Shown here: piece after piece, positions 24,501-34,702 of the stretch
How the letters are laid out: each line of letters begins with the position of its first letter
How positions within the stretch are numbered: the first letter of the stretch is position 1
NCBI RefSeq assembly: GCF_025370935.1
Contig: NC_133482.1
Coordinates: forward strand, 2,393,606-2,457,605
Length of the DNA: 64,000 nt
Origin: Choristoneura fumiferana
Taxonomy: Eukaryota; Arthropoda; Insecta; Lepidoptera; Tortricidae
Direction of reading: 5' to 3'
Translations under genes and position numbers: made by a program
The notes under the pieces: model-generated
What the model was told of the DNA's origin: nothing
Databases searched by the model: none
What the model saw: the letters and a program-made list of their open reading frames with translations, nothing else

Positions 24501-27500
24501 ACACACAACTATTACGACACGTAAAAAGAGTCGTCTTATGAAAAGTCTTTTTTTTATACAGAGATTGCTTGAATTGAGGAGCTTGCGTTTGACCATAATC
24601 ACGCCTGATGGTAAGCGAAGATGGTGACTATAATGGAGCACGCTTGCCTTATCCTCATCCATCGTAGATTGGAATACGGCCAGATCGAAGCAATCAGGGA
24701 ACACAGACGCAAGCATTTGAAGATTTTTTGACGACTGGACAGCTTAGTGGTTAGAGAACCTAAACTTAACCACTAAGCTCGTAGTCAGTATAAATATCTG
24801 CTCCGACCGGGAATCGAACACTGGACCTTAAGCTTCGCAGTCAGGTTCTCTAACTGGACTATCTGGTCGTCTATGGAGATGAAAGGAAGGTCAGCCTTGT
24901 GAATGAAAGCTGTGTTAGCTCTCGTTTGAACAAAGCTTTTTTCGACCAGGTATTTCTGCCTGACCGCCGCTGTAAGGCCCAGCACACACGGTGAAACGCA
25001 ACTGCAACGAAACCCTTTTGAAATTATTGGTTTGAAACCAATTTCAATCGTTTTCCACACACGACGCAACCACTATGTGATAAAAATTTTCACAATCATT
25101 TCTGTTTTGAGAACAGACGTCTACAAAATATCTAGTTCAAGTGATGAAGAAGTTGTGGTTCTGTATTTGTATCTTCGACAAAAGTGGCGTAAACGCAGAA
25201 GTGTGTGGATACATCTCTACATTGAGATGAATATCAACTGGCGTATGTTTGTGGCTGCCAAATAATTACAAGAAACTGATAAAAAATTCATGGATTGTTA
25301 TCGTATGAGCAAAAGTCAACTTCCAACACAAATTTAATGTTTTTTTCAAAAATGTCCGTAAAAGTTGACATTATTCTTTACATATCAGAAGGTGAAGTGC
25401 ATAGTTTATGGTCAGCAAAAATTAAAAAGTTAAAAAGATTGCAGGCGCGCTAGCTCGACAATAATGAATTAGCGCGCCTGCAATCAGTCACATTTTTTTT
25501 TAAAGAAAAAGGCCATGGAAATGTTGGCACAAGTCGTATACAGCCAAGTCTAATCGCGGGTATCAGATATTTTGTTGGAACTCCGGACTTTTTCTATTGG
25601 GTCTGAAATAGCTTGTGGTGTTTTCGGTGGAAAATACACCTGCAGTTTATTTTTAATGAAAAAGGCGGGAAAGCATAAGAAAAATAGTGGAATAAAATTA
25701 AATTTTATAATATATTTTGAGAAAAAGTTTATTCTATTTCAGAATTATTCACCATTTTTGAGAAAAGCTTTATATTAGTCTCGGCTGGAATAGCAATTGC
25801 TGGCTTCGTATTAGTTAAACGGACTCGCAAGCTCGTCCGTTTAATACTCATACTCAGCCAGCAATTGCCTACTTCCAGGCCACGACAATAATCTACTATT
25901 ATCTTCGTCGTCAGCCACTTTATTGCACTGAAAATGGCGCCAAGCCGATAAAACGTAAACACGAGTTTCCTGCACGCCGGTTTCAATGCGACTGATTTGC
26001 AACGCGTTTCAAACCGGTTTCAAACTGGTTGCGTCACGTGTGTCCCTCAAAGAAGTCAATGGCATAAACTCAATAATAATAATATTTATTTCAAAACTCA
26101 AGGCTTCATATTAACAAGACAACAATATTTTAAATTACATAATCACAATCAAAATCAAAATAAAGTAATTACATGTCAGAGTTAGTAGTTAGTATATAGA
26201 GTTGCCTTACGTCTAGTGTTAGTATGCATTACTGCCTAATTATATGTAGAGCACTGCAGTGGTTGAGATACACTCCATCCAACCAAATTCATCCAAATGA
26301 AACTCAAAAGTAACTAGAAGTTGCAGTTTCGTTGTAGCTGCGTTTCACCGTGTAAGCCTAAGCTGAACCCGCAATACAACCTTTTCACAATAAAATACGG
26401 TCTAACGCTAGCTGACGCGGTTTGCACGGAGGGCGTGGACGCCTATTGAAAAATAGTATGAAAGAAAGAAAGAAAGAAAAACATTTATTCGTGACATTTT
26501 TTACAAATAAAAGAAAAAGAAAAAAGGAAAAAAATTTTGTCACGAAATGGTCCCAACTCAGCATGATGTCAACCTTGCGGCCGACGCTGGTCTTCCGTTG
26601 GAACCATTTAAGAGTTAAAAGAATACAACAACAGTGAACTCGACAACTAAAACAATTTTTTCACAATACACAAATCTAGTAATTTACAACATAAAAATAT
26701 ACCTTAACTACACAAAATATAAATAAAAGAAAAAAGAGAATAATATGCACGTCTGTATAGGCCTATTGCCTTTGCCAATAATTATGATTATGAGCAGCAC
26801 TAACTGCGCGCGTCGCGTACGACGGATTTTACATGCACTCGCGCCCGCAGGCGTGCGCCCGCTCCGGGCACCCGCACAAGCTAGCGTAGGCCCTAAATAT
26901 AGCAGTGACTTTCTAGACATGTAGGTACGTAGAATACATGCTCTATGTAATGTATAGTGGCCGATTGACACAAACTGTACTGGGGGGCGGTTTACCCGTA
27001 AGAATATCATTCTCTGGGTTATCTCGGCGCTACAAATGCCGATAAACTACTGATATGAACCACAACTAGAGTAGAGATAAGGTGGGTCAGGAGCATCGTT
27101 AAGAAGTCAATATCAAAACAAATGAGTTCAAGAGAATTCCATTAAATACGAGATTTAAGTCATCATCATCATATCATAGATAGATGTAGCTTCACTGTGC
27201 ATCCTCTATCGCATGTACAACGGGGAGTGCTCCGAGGAGTTGTTCGGGTTGATCCCTGCCGCATCCTTCCGCCACCGCCCTACGCGACTATACTTCCATC
27301 CTCACCATATAGATGGTTGGCAGTCTTCTACTGTGCGTTTTTCCAGTAATTTCCTGCCTCGCACAGCAAAGCTCTGGAATGAACTATCGCCTGTGGTATT
27401 CTCGGACCGATGCGACCTTCAAGCTTTCAAAAAAAGAGCGTACTCCTACCTAAAAGGCCGGCAACGCACTTCAAACTCAAACTGACAACATTTATTGACA

Positions 27501-30500
27501 AGAAAAACACACTACATCACAACAAAAACACAGTAAAAACATAAATAGGAGAAGAGAGGAAAATACTTGTGACTCTTCTGTTGTTGCAGGTGTCCATGGG
27601 CGACTGTAATCGTTTACCATCAGGCGATCCGTTTGCTCGTTTTCCCCCTATACCGTAAAAAAAAAACAGCCGTAGGTCGTCCACTGTTGGACATAGGCCT
27701 CCCCCATGGATCTCCAGTTGCTTCAGTTGGAAGCGGCTTGTATCCACCGTGAACCCGCGGCTTCACCAGGTCATCCGTCCAGGTGTTGCTGCGTCCTTTT
27801 TATTGATTGGACATTTTTCTTTCCGGATATTGCAAAGGAAATTGACATGTGAAGCAAAGTGCATTAGTGTCAGTTTACAATGAGCTGTCGTGTAACGTGT
27901 AATACACTAACAAATTACAGGATGTCAGTAATTTCATGGAAGTTGTCGAAATAACCGGTCACGACACGATACACTGAACAGCAACCATTACAGCGCAGTA
28001 ATATATTTAATATCTCCTTGGCTGTACGTAAATATATGTTAACCCCTTATTCATAAACGACAATCAAACCTATTTTAGTTAAAATGCCGCTAAAATTCGT
28101 TTGTCCTTATCTGTCACTTCGACATTTGTATTTGTCAGAAAGGGACAAAGCATTTGTTAGTTAACATAGGCTTGTTAAGTTTTATGAATAAGGGGATAGT
28201 CTATTGCGATTCGATGATCAATAACCGTTATTTGCGTAGTTCTACTAGCGCTTCTACATCGTGTCGTAGAAGTATTATTATACTAGCTGTTGCCCGCGAC
28301 TCCGTCCGCGTAGAGTTCGTTTATCGCTATCTAGCGGGAATTATGCAATTTTCCGGAATAAAAACTATCCAATTTCCTTTCCCATTCATTTAATCGGTTC
28401 AGCGGTTTACGTGAAGAGGTAACAAACAAATAGACTTACAAACTTTCGCATTTATATAACACTAGCTTTTGCCCGCGGCTTCGCCCCCGTTGATTTTTTC
28501 TATATTTTCTTCCATAAAAACCTTCTCCTGACATTAACAAACACAACAAAAAAAGAATTAGCGAAATCGGTCCAGCCGTTCCCAAGTTTTGCGCTTAGCA
28601 ACACATTTTACGATTCATTTTTATTCATATAGAAGATTATAATATTTGTGAGATATTTATTCTTTTATGAAGTTAATATGCAAGAGGCAAGAGCGCAGAT
28701 ATATGTTTGTATTGAACAATACACGATAAGATAAAAGTGAAGCGATGTGATAATGGAACATCTTTTGAACTACTTTTTATAAAGATGATGTGAGCACAAC
28801 ATTATTGCGTAATCTGTTACCGAGTGTTGGTGATCTGATCGCACTGATCACCAAAAATGAACACCAGCTTAAAATATTGACTTAAATAATACGGTATTTG
28901 ACAACTCCCGAATTTGCCATTATCTTAATATTATTATGAAATATAGATATACAGACAGTGTTTAGCGAAGAGAGAACTTAAATCGGTTGAAAATTGGATT
29001 TTTAGTGATTTTTTGAAAAATCTATATACCTGTCCCTTTCTCAAACGCTTTTCTCTATGCAGCAAGTATGGCGGTACTGGCGTGTGACGTCACATGCCAG
29101 TATGTCTTTCTCTGTCTAATCTTGAATTTCAAACCTTTATAACTTTGTTATTTGTAAAGGTAGCTTAAAAATTGTTTTTCTATTCGATAACAGGCATTGT
29201 GTAGTTTTAATTTACAAAACATACAAAATAGTCAAATACCGTATTATTTTAAAAATAATGAATGACCAAATTTTAGCATGATGTAGTTAGGTGATATTGA
29301 TTCTTAACCGTCGAAATGTTATAATTTTAACAAAATGAATAAAACTTATGACAACGAGTTGATGTCTATAGTTCTACGGTGCTAAGGTGGTTCGCACCTT
29401 GATGGGACTCTAGCCTAACTTAACCCATCCAAATGGAATCCCAAAGCCGCGATCGAGTCAGCCTCGGGTCGAGCAACTGGCTCTACCTGAGGCAGTGCAA
29501 GTGTAGACGCTGCCTCAACCCGAGGCACGCCACGGGATGAATTGGTCGCCGCGGGCAACAGACATAATATGGCCACAGTATAACTAACAAGTTTCCCTAC
29601 AGTAATCCGACGGAGACGTCTAGACAGAGCAATCGTGCTGGGCGTGAGGGGTGAGACGCGGGTGGGAGGAGCCCCAGCTGCATACTTCGCCGTTCTTTCT
29701 TAGTAGCTTGGGACAGTCTTCTAGCGCTGTCGCGTTTTTTTAACATTTCAATTTATAATAATACTAGCTATTGTACGCGGCTTCGCCCGCATGGAATTCG
29801 GTTATCGCGCGCTGCTCCCTCGGGTACTGTGCATTTTTCCGGGATAAAAAGTAGCCTATGTCAGGCCCATAAACTATCTCTATGCTAAAAATCACGTCGA
29901 TCCGTCGCTCCGTTTCGACGTGAAAGACGGACAAACATACATACAAACACACACACTTTCACATTTATAATATTAGTAAGCAAGTAAGTATGGATTAGTA
30001 TGGATTTATTGTGGTGCATAAGACGTGTACTGTGAGTGCGTGCAAATCTTCCACTCGCATTAATAAGCAACTAGTTAAGATTTCATCAATTTATATAATT
30101 ATATATATTTATTTTTTATTTAATTAAATTCAATAACAGGAACTTTAAGTCCGTCAAGTCTAGAAACCAAAAGTATTTGTCGGTTACTACAATCTATGAA
30201 AGTATTATTTTGTAGAAAAAAAAGGTTTTTTATTTCAAAAATTGCATAATTTTGATACTTCTTACCCCTAGAAAGTATACCACCCAATAATTCATTTTGT
30301 TTTATATAATTTCAATTTTTTTTCAAATTTTAAATTTGTGACAACCCTTCCTTACTTGCGTAAATAGCTATACAGCCTGCGGTATCGCTCAACTTTAAAG
30401 GCGTCGGCCTTCTGTAGGGAAAACTTGTTATACTGTGATATGGCTATCAGTGGCGTGCGTGGCGTGGGTATCAGCCGGTAGGGGCGGAAAAAAAAATTGC

Positions 30501-32699
30501 CGCCCCCTTGTTTAGGTATTCCAATATCTTTATAGAAAAGGGATTCCTCGATTTCGTCACAGTATAAGTAATGGAAAATCTCCGAATCGTAGGTGCAGCA
30601 AAAATGTGAAATATATTATTATCAATATATTACTCAGTATTATTTATATGGAATTTTGCCATCCCCTAAAAGTGCCGCCCGGGGCGGGCCGCCCCCCTCG
30701 CCCTCCTTACGCTACGCCACTAATGGCTATTGCCTATTTCATAAAATTTGTGATTAATTTGACAATCATTTAGAACATTTAGAAATCATTGAATAAGTTT
30801 TGTAATACTTTTAATTAACTTTGCCTTTGAATACTAATTAAGCTGGAATTTTTGCAATTCCTCTGCCTAGTATAATTTGCGTGGTGTACTAAAATATTTT
30901 TCGGTGGTCATTACATTTTGTTCCCTTGATCACTTGCTTACCTGTGATAGATGGCGATGCCGTGTACTGCGGGCCACTTGTCCCTGATCTCTGTGCATAT
31001 GGCCTTCATGGCTTTCAGTGCCATCGGCTCGTACGCCTCATACTCTAGCCTGAGGACCTGCGACAGTACATTATATTGTTACAAGAAGTGAATGATTCAG
31101 GAGCTAACATTGGTCGAGCGAGGATATCTTTTGACCCATAAAAAAAAGGGTAGGCTTGGTAAAAGTCTCACTATGTTATATATAGATACACATATATAAA
31201 TTAGTTTGAGACATTGATAAGTGGGGCACTTGCATGTTAAAAGTCGAGTATGCCTGATGTTTCGAACCAATTCATGATCATAGGGGTATATAGAGGGGGG
31301 GCTGGGTGGGCCGTGCCCACCCCAGTATGGTCTAGTGCCCACTCCAGGATGTTGGGCTACCGATTCAAAATTCTTTAATACTGATAGCTTCACACAAAAA
31401 TCCAGGCCAGGCCCCCCTGAACAATAACCCTAGATATGTTCATGATTCTTTGTCAAGGCGTGCAAGCTCGTTTAAATTGGTATGAAACACTGATGATATT
31501 GAATTCCTGGTGTAGGCATCATTTGCATTACAATCATTCGCATTAGAACTAAATATATGCCATACTTACTACTATTACTGTTGAATAATTAAAAGTTTGT
31601 TTGACCTGAATAATCTACAGAATGTTACACCAACTCATTTACAAAAATTCTAAAGCAAACAAGTTTTAAAGATATGTACTAGAATCAACCTCAAATTAAA
31701 TTTAAAGTTTGGTGTCAGCCAAAAATGAAACAGTAATCGAAATTCGGTTTTAGTTTTGGCTGTCATGGTCATGGGCCATTAGCACCAGGGTTGTTCAGGT
31801 ACAAATAAATATCATTATCATTAATTCTTATTATTGAATAATTTAAACATATTCCATTGGCTACAAAAAATATGTTATGAAAGACAAAGTAATTTTGTTA
31901 TGACTTGATGTGAAGTATTTATTTGTAATATTTTAGTGAGACAAGAAGCAGTTGAAAATTTTGATTAAAGCTACTTAAATTATTAAATAGTACAAAACAG
32001 AGAAAAGCTGTTGTAACAGTGATAAGAAAATATATTGTATAAATATACTTTAGCATCTGAGTCAACAAGACAAAAACTACTCAAGGTCACCAACTTGTTT
32101 TTGTGACTGTTAGCTAGCTCTGCGTTGTTATTTAACATGTCTTGTTGTTGTGAAATAAATATTATATGATTACCTTTGCTATTATGAGAGGAAAACATTA
32201 AGGCAGAATTACTTTTTTTATTTATTTTACAGGTTTGTCGGCTTATTAGTTAACAACAAATTATATGGAATTTTATGCAAATTTAGAGTAGATAAATATC
32301 CAACAATACTTTAGATTTATAAGGATATTTTTAACTTTAATTGAGTATGTTATTGTATGTTGTTTTTAATTTATTTTAGAGCATGTTTGTCGAGGCCACA
32401 CAATAGAGCTTGCTTACTATTTCTGGTGTACAATAAAGAGTCATTGTAATTGTATTGTTATTGAGAACCAGGAAAACAAATAGCAAATTTTTTTTTGCAT
32501 TATAATATCTCGGAAAATATTGTTACTCTTATGGAACAAGGTTAGTTCAAAATATGTATAAACAATTTACCTTTTTACCATCAAAATTATCTCTGGTTGT
32601 GCCAACGAAGATGGACACAGCACCGCAGCTGTCGTCCACAACCAGCTCACTTATCGCATCCACCGACAACTTGTCGGCTGTAAGTTGCAAATGATCCAT
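18584..32699 (-). CDS. MOCS2B: MOCS2B (MoaE)-MBIP fusion protein, 349 aa
   Basis: Exons 32699-32571, 31057-30942, 24328-24141, 20892-20647, 19629-19373 and 18697-18584 total 1050 nt with every junction in phase. The first three encode molybdopterin synthase large subunit (MoaE): GAVSIFVGTTRDNF, RLEYEAYEPMALKAMKA, then GEASVV-like REASVVIAVSSPHRRESLDA and the lysine motif VPVWKREVY, ending WKENVECAWS. The MoaE part alone (about 144 residues) is of usual size. The remaining exons encode an MBIP domain: INVSDEELQQRIQNFIERKR, EDRIAYLEAISPEYAEFW and a C-terminal coiled coil. Drosophila CG10238 is known to have this same MoaE-plus-MBIP arrangement. The MoaE part binds MOCS2A to make molybdopterin in the cytosol; the MBIP part belongs to the ATAC histone acetyltransferase and MAPK signalling. 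The start follows the MOCS2A stop on the same exon. The exon-3 donor is inferred from GTAAAA and phase; reading through it would end the protein at 24103. Confidence 0.88.
19894..20017. mobile_element. MITE, TIR AGTCGCCATCAGATATTTCG (copy 2)
   Basis: Allelic counterpart of 10298-10431, shortened by small deletions inside. Here its left end (TTGTACAGTCGCC) is intact and marks the empty site of the fold-back insertion. Confidence 0.7.
20475..20620 (-). mobile_element. Retroelement fragment, copy 2 only
   Basis: About 140 bp absent from the matching stretch of copy 1 (about 10910-10925). The left end (CTCAATATTTTATTG) reads on the minus strand as CAATAAAATATTGAG, a plausible LINE 3' end, and the right end has a T14 tract. 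Family and exact duplication were not resolved. It lies in the intron after the first MBIP exon. Confidence 0.5.
21316..21385. mobile_element. 70-bp piggyBac-type MITE with TTAA TSD, copy 2 only
   Basis: TTAA at 21312-21315 and 21386-21389 flank CCTGTCCTCTCCCAG… and …CTGGGAGATGACAGA, whose reverse complement is TCTGTCATCTCCCAG (13 of 15 matching). The other allele has one TTAA and no insert (about 11577). The centre contains the perfect palindrome GGCACAAATTTGTGCC. The TTAA target identifies the piggyBac type of insertion. Confidence 0.75.
23402..24140. other. MOCS2B-MBIP intron, no clear feature
   Basis: Downstream of the MoaE exon 24328-24141 on the minus strand. A weak open frame at 23396-23587 is not supported as coding. 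The in-frame extension of the MoaE exon to TGA at 24103 lies here and could be used if the intron is retained. Confidence 0.4.
24730..24872 (-). mobile_element. tRNA-derived SINE fragment
   Basis: Read on the minus strand it begins GACGACCAGATAGTCCAGTT, then AGAGAACC (A-box region), followed by GTTCGATTCCC (B box) and GGTCGG. The plus strand opens with a second partial head, GACGACTGGACAGCTTAGTG, so two heads face each other. Such tRNA-like heads are typical of lepidopteran SINEs. It lies in the intron between the second and third MoaE exons. Confidence 0.65.
24976..26358 (+). mobile_element. Decayed PIF/Harbinger-type transposon, 1.38 kb
   Basis: Flanked by TAA at 24973-24975 and 26359-26361. 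The left end is GGCCCAGCACACACGGTGAA and the right end reverse-complements to GGCTTACACGGTGAAACGCA, so the termini match with a gap. The TAA duplication and GG start suit PIF/Harbinger. Inside, 25117-25230 encodes SSSDEEVVVLYLYLRQKWRK, reminiscent of the acidic-then-basic start of HARBI1-like transposases. No full transposase survives. The interior is broken by an inverted repeat around 25770-25870 (AGCAATTGCTGGCT) and a LINE tail near 26075-26215. It sits in a MOCS2B intron. Confidence 0.7.
26359..27189. other. Intron with (GAAA)n tract and repeat debris
   Basis: (GAAA)n at about 26462-26480 precedes ACATTTATTCGTGAC, the look of a retroelement tail. No gene signal was seen; the open frame at 26708-27010 (-) is low-complexity and not supported. 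Confidence 0.4.
27190..27665 (+). mobile_element. 5'-truncated LINE: ORF2 C-terminus plus 3' UTR
   Basis: The frame at 27213-27485 encodes a LINE polyprotein end (RMYNGECSEELFGLIPAASF, HIDGWQSSTVRFSSNFLPRT, LWNELSP, FKKRAYSYLKGRQR), then stops. It is followed by a 3' UTR containing TTACCATCAGGCGATCCG and GCTCGTTTTCCCCC, then an A tract. The reverse-transcriptase core is missing. The 3' UTR motif also ends the short elements at 52675 and 62378, linking them. Confidence 0.8.
27666..27785 (-). mobile_element. Second LINE fragment abutting the first
   Basis: Contains GTCCACTGTTGGACATAGGC, CTCCCCCATGGATCTCCA and TGTATCCACCGTGAACCCGC, a stretch found in many lepidopteran endonuclease/reverse-transcriptase elements. 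No intact frame is present. Confidence 0.5.
28043..28195. mobile_element. 153-bp MITE, TIR CCCCTTATTCATAAA
   Basis: CCCCTTATTCATAAA at the left and TTTATGAATAAGGGG at the right match. The inner arms also pair loosely. Flanks are TTAA on the left and ATAG on the right, so the target duplication is uncertain. Confidence 0.75.
28277..28640 (-). mobile_element. Two adjacent RTE-type LINE tail fragments
   Basis: ACTAGCTGTTGCCCGCGACT (28280s) and CTAGCTTTTGCCCGCGGCTT (28460s) are reverse complements of the GCGGGCAACAGCTAGT end common to lepidopteran RTE-like elements. Between them lie the usual AATCGGTTCAGCGGTTTACG and ACAAACTTTCGCATTTATA segments. Both fragments are short and non-coding. Confidence 0.65.
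28884..29250. mobile_element. 367-bp MITE, TIR AAATAATACGGTATTTGAC
   Basis: AAATAATACGGTATTTGAC at the left and GTCAAATACCGTATTATTTT at the right. The interior has GGCGTGTGACGTCACATGCC, a near-palindrome. No coding capacity is seen. It lies in a MOCS2B intron. Confidence 0.7.
29762..29990 (-). mobile_element. RTE-type LINE tail fragment
   Basis: ACTAGCTATTGTACGCGGCT followed by CGCCCGCATGGAATTC and TTTTTCCGGGATAAAAAGTA, ending in CACACACTTTCACATTTATA. This is the standard reverse-oriented tail of this LINE group. Confidence 0.65.
30448..30722. mobile_element. 275-bp non-autonomous hAT element with 8-bp TSD
   Basis: ATGGCTAT at 30440-30447 and 30723-30730 form an exact 8-bp duplication. The element starts CAGTGGCGTGCG and ends CGCTACGCCACTA (reverse complement TAGTGGCGTAGCG), fitting the hAT terminal pattern. 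The interior has GC-rich GGGGCGG and CCGCCCC blocks. It lies about 220 bp downstream of a MoaE exon donor, in the intron. Confidence 0.82.
31058..32570. other. First intron of MOCS2B, no feature found
   Basis: Between the first and second MoaE exons on the minus strand (donor GTAAAT, acceptor TGTCGCAG). AT-rich, with no coding signal or resolved element. A polymorphic-looking G run (GGGGGGG) is at about 31295. Confidence 0.5.
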
Positions 32700-33008
32700 A
32701 TCCACTAATAACCTTTACGTAAAAAAAAATTATCCACCACTTAGAGGCGGTATCACAGCAATATGATCACACTCATTTATCTCTATATCAATTGCCTCAT
32801 CACAGACCTCCTCGTTTTTTGCTAACAATATATTATTCTTTATAGCTTGTAAATTGTAGCTTTCAGTAATTATGTTCAGGAGCTGATTGTAGCTGAGCTT
32901 CTTAGGCAGTAGGATGGAGGATTCTTTAGTGCCAGCCAGCTCCTTGGATTGAGCAAAAAATAATAACTTCACATTCACCACATTCTCAATTTCCATAGTC
33001 ATCGCATC
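32699..33008 (-). promoter_or_regulatory. Translation-coupling region of bicistronic MOCS2 exon
   Basis: In message order: acceptor AG, G, ATGCGATGA (a two-codon frame whose TGA overlaps the MOCS2A ATG as ATGA), MOCS2A, TAA, 30 nt of A/T-rich spacer, ATGG of MOCS2B. No ATG lies in the spacer. The arrangement suits reinitiation, though leaky scanning past the MOCS2A start is also possible. Confidence 0.5.
32730..33002 (-). CDS. MOCS2A: MOCS2A, molybdopterin synthase sulfur carrier (MoaD type), 90 aa
   Basis: A single-exon frame with a ubiquitin-like MoaD fold pattern: VNVKLLFFAQSKELAGTKE near the N-terminus, LSYNQLLNIITESYNL in the middle, and ECDHIAVIPPLSGG at the end. The C-terminal Gly-Gly is the site that becomes a thiocarboxylate and donates sulfur to precursor Z. 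Length fits the family. The ATG at 33002 is chosen because it is the first in-frame ATG after a splice acceptor (TTTTTTTACAG at 33009); a second ATG at 32996 is possible. A two-codon upstream frame (ATGCGATGA) overlaps the start. The stop at 32730 is followed 30 nt later by the MOCS2B ATG on the same exon, so both subunits should come from one message. Confidence 0.92.
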   Translation of the reverse strand: MTMEIENVVNVKLLFFAQSKELAGTKESSILLPKKLSYNQLLNIITESYNLQAIKNNILLAKNEEVCDEAIDIEINECDHIAVIPPLSGG

Positions 33009-34702
33009 CTGTAAAAAAAGTGTCATTAGTTCACAATTAGGTACTTTACTATTGAAGAATATTTGAAATAAGAATTTGAAGGATGCATCAGTAAAAGTAT
33101 TGACACAACAATGTAGATAATTAAATTAAATGCAATATGGCAATAACATTGGCAAAACTTCAATTTACATTTTGGCACAACTCAATAGATTATTTTCAGT
33201 GTTAATAAAAATAAATTGACGCTACCTCGCAAACTAAATAGTGCAAATGATCCGTATATTTTGTAAATAATTAGGACCCACAGTAGTCACGAGACGCAAG
33301 CGGCCGCAAAGACATCCGCTAACGAACGAACTAACTGCGGCTTGCTGGCATTCGGCAATCTAGAAGCCGGTTTTGTAATAAAGAAATCAACCAGCCGTGA
33401 AAAAAATGAACGACAAGTAGTAGTTTATGATAGGATAGGATAGGTTTATTCGTACGTTAAAGTTACTTGACCTTATTGAGTGGTGATGCTCGAAAGTATT
33501 TGCCAAGAATAACCAGCAAAAAAAAACAAAAATATTCTTTTAATTTATTTCAGAGCGTTAATATTCTTCACAAAATAATTATCGCCATGCCGCAGCCGCA
33601 CGCACGCAATCGCCAAATTCACCAAAATAAATTACATCATATATCGTGACAGTGACAGTTGACAGTTGAGTAGAGAGATACCTAAGTGTTCAAAGTTTGT
33701 TTGCCATTTCTACATTTTTTTTCCTACATTTTATAAGAAAAATATGTTTAATATTACTGTCCTAAATAAGATTCCAACGTTATGCTTTAATTTTTACAAA
33801 AGTACCGCTTAAGTACTGTGATTGTAATTTCATAGTTTTGAAGTTACAAGCAATATAAAAATAATAAGCAGCAGTTTTATTTTACTGCCTTGCTCTGCAT
33901 TATTCAAACAAATATATTTTTTAATGTTACCTTTTTTTCACAACATAAATAATTATTTAGACAAAAAAAAAAACTATGTACAGAAACAAACACTAGCTTT
34001 GTAAACGCACTTTATTGAAAGAGCTCCATGAATGTGCAAACTGATAGTATTTTTCACAAAAAGGAACCAAACATTACTCTTTGAAATAAATAGACTTTGT
34101 TTGACTTAAGGCAACATTATTTTTGATTAGTTAAAATGTTTTAATTATAATTTTGAACAGTGCTACTAGCTACCTAAAACCTCAGCAGTAGCCAAACAAG
34201 AGCGACAGACAATGCATGGTAGCTTTAATGTGATCTTGAATGAAGTTGAATGAAATGACACTGACGTTACTGTCAGTTGAAATATAAAAAAGTTACTGGA
34301 TTTCAAACGGTCTTCGTTCGTTGTGAATTTACGCTCGAGCTCAACCGCTTTTTGGCAAGTTTCCCTCGGGCGCGCGCGTTACATAAAATGAACGTCGCAG
34401 TGCGCGCACCACAAAAAGGTTAAAAATAGACTTTCAGTGTGAGTTGCGTGTATTCCCCGCAGACATTTTTGTTTTCAAATGACATACATACCGAAACGAC
34501 GCTCGTATTACGTATTAGAAATCTGAAGTGAAACCCACTGAAATCGGTTAACTGTAAACATTGTACTAATTTTTTGTTCGCATCTCGTCTCCTGATTGAC
34601 GTGTGGAGCGGAATAGAATATTAATTGTGGACGTTTGTGCAGTGATTTACGGTGTTTCTATGGATTTGTACTAGTAATAGGAGTGAAGTAAAACTTATTA
34701 AA
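33009..34702. promoter_or_regulatory. Head-to-head intergenic region between MOCS2 and TACC
   Basis: The two genes diverge from this stretch of about 1.7 kb. A MOCS2 leader exon probably lies near 33230-33370, where the minus strand reads GCGAG/GTAGCG as a possible donor. TGACAGTGACAGTTGACAGT is at about 33647. A GC-rich patch at about 34330-34400 (GGGCGCGCGCGTT) may mark the TACC promoter. Near the TACC start, ATG at 34660 opens a four-codon upstream frame ending TAG at 34674. Around 33430 is (GATAG)n followed by TTTATTCGTACGTT, a small retroelement tail. Confidence 0.4.
34660..34674 (+). promoter_or_regulatory. Upstream ORF (4 codons) in TACC leader
   Basis: ATG GAT TTG TAC TAG, out of frame with TACC and ending 28 nt before its ATG. 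It could reduce initiation at the main start if the leader is transcribed from upstream of it. Confidence 0.4.

Noticed and set aside
24730..24872. A tRNA gene on the minus strand
   Set aside because: It has an A box and B box but the spacing and flanks fit a SINE head, and a partial second head faces it. No acceptor stem.
34652..34702. A longer TACC protein starting at 34652
   Set aside because: The codon there is GTG, not ATG, and the 17 extra residues look like leader sequence. The first in-frame ATG is 34703 with a good context.
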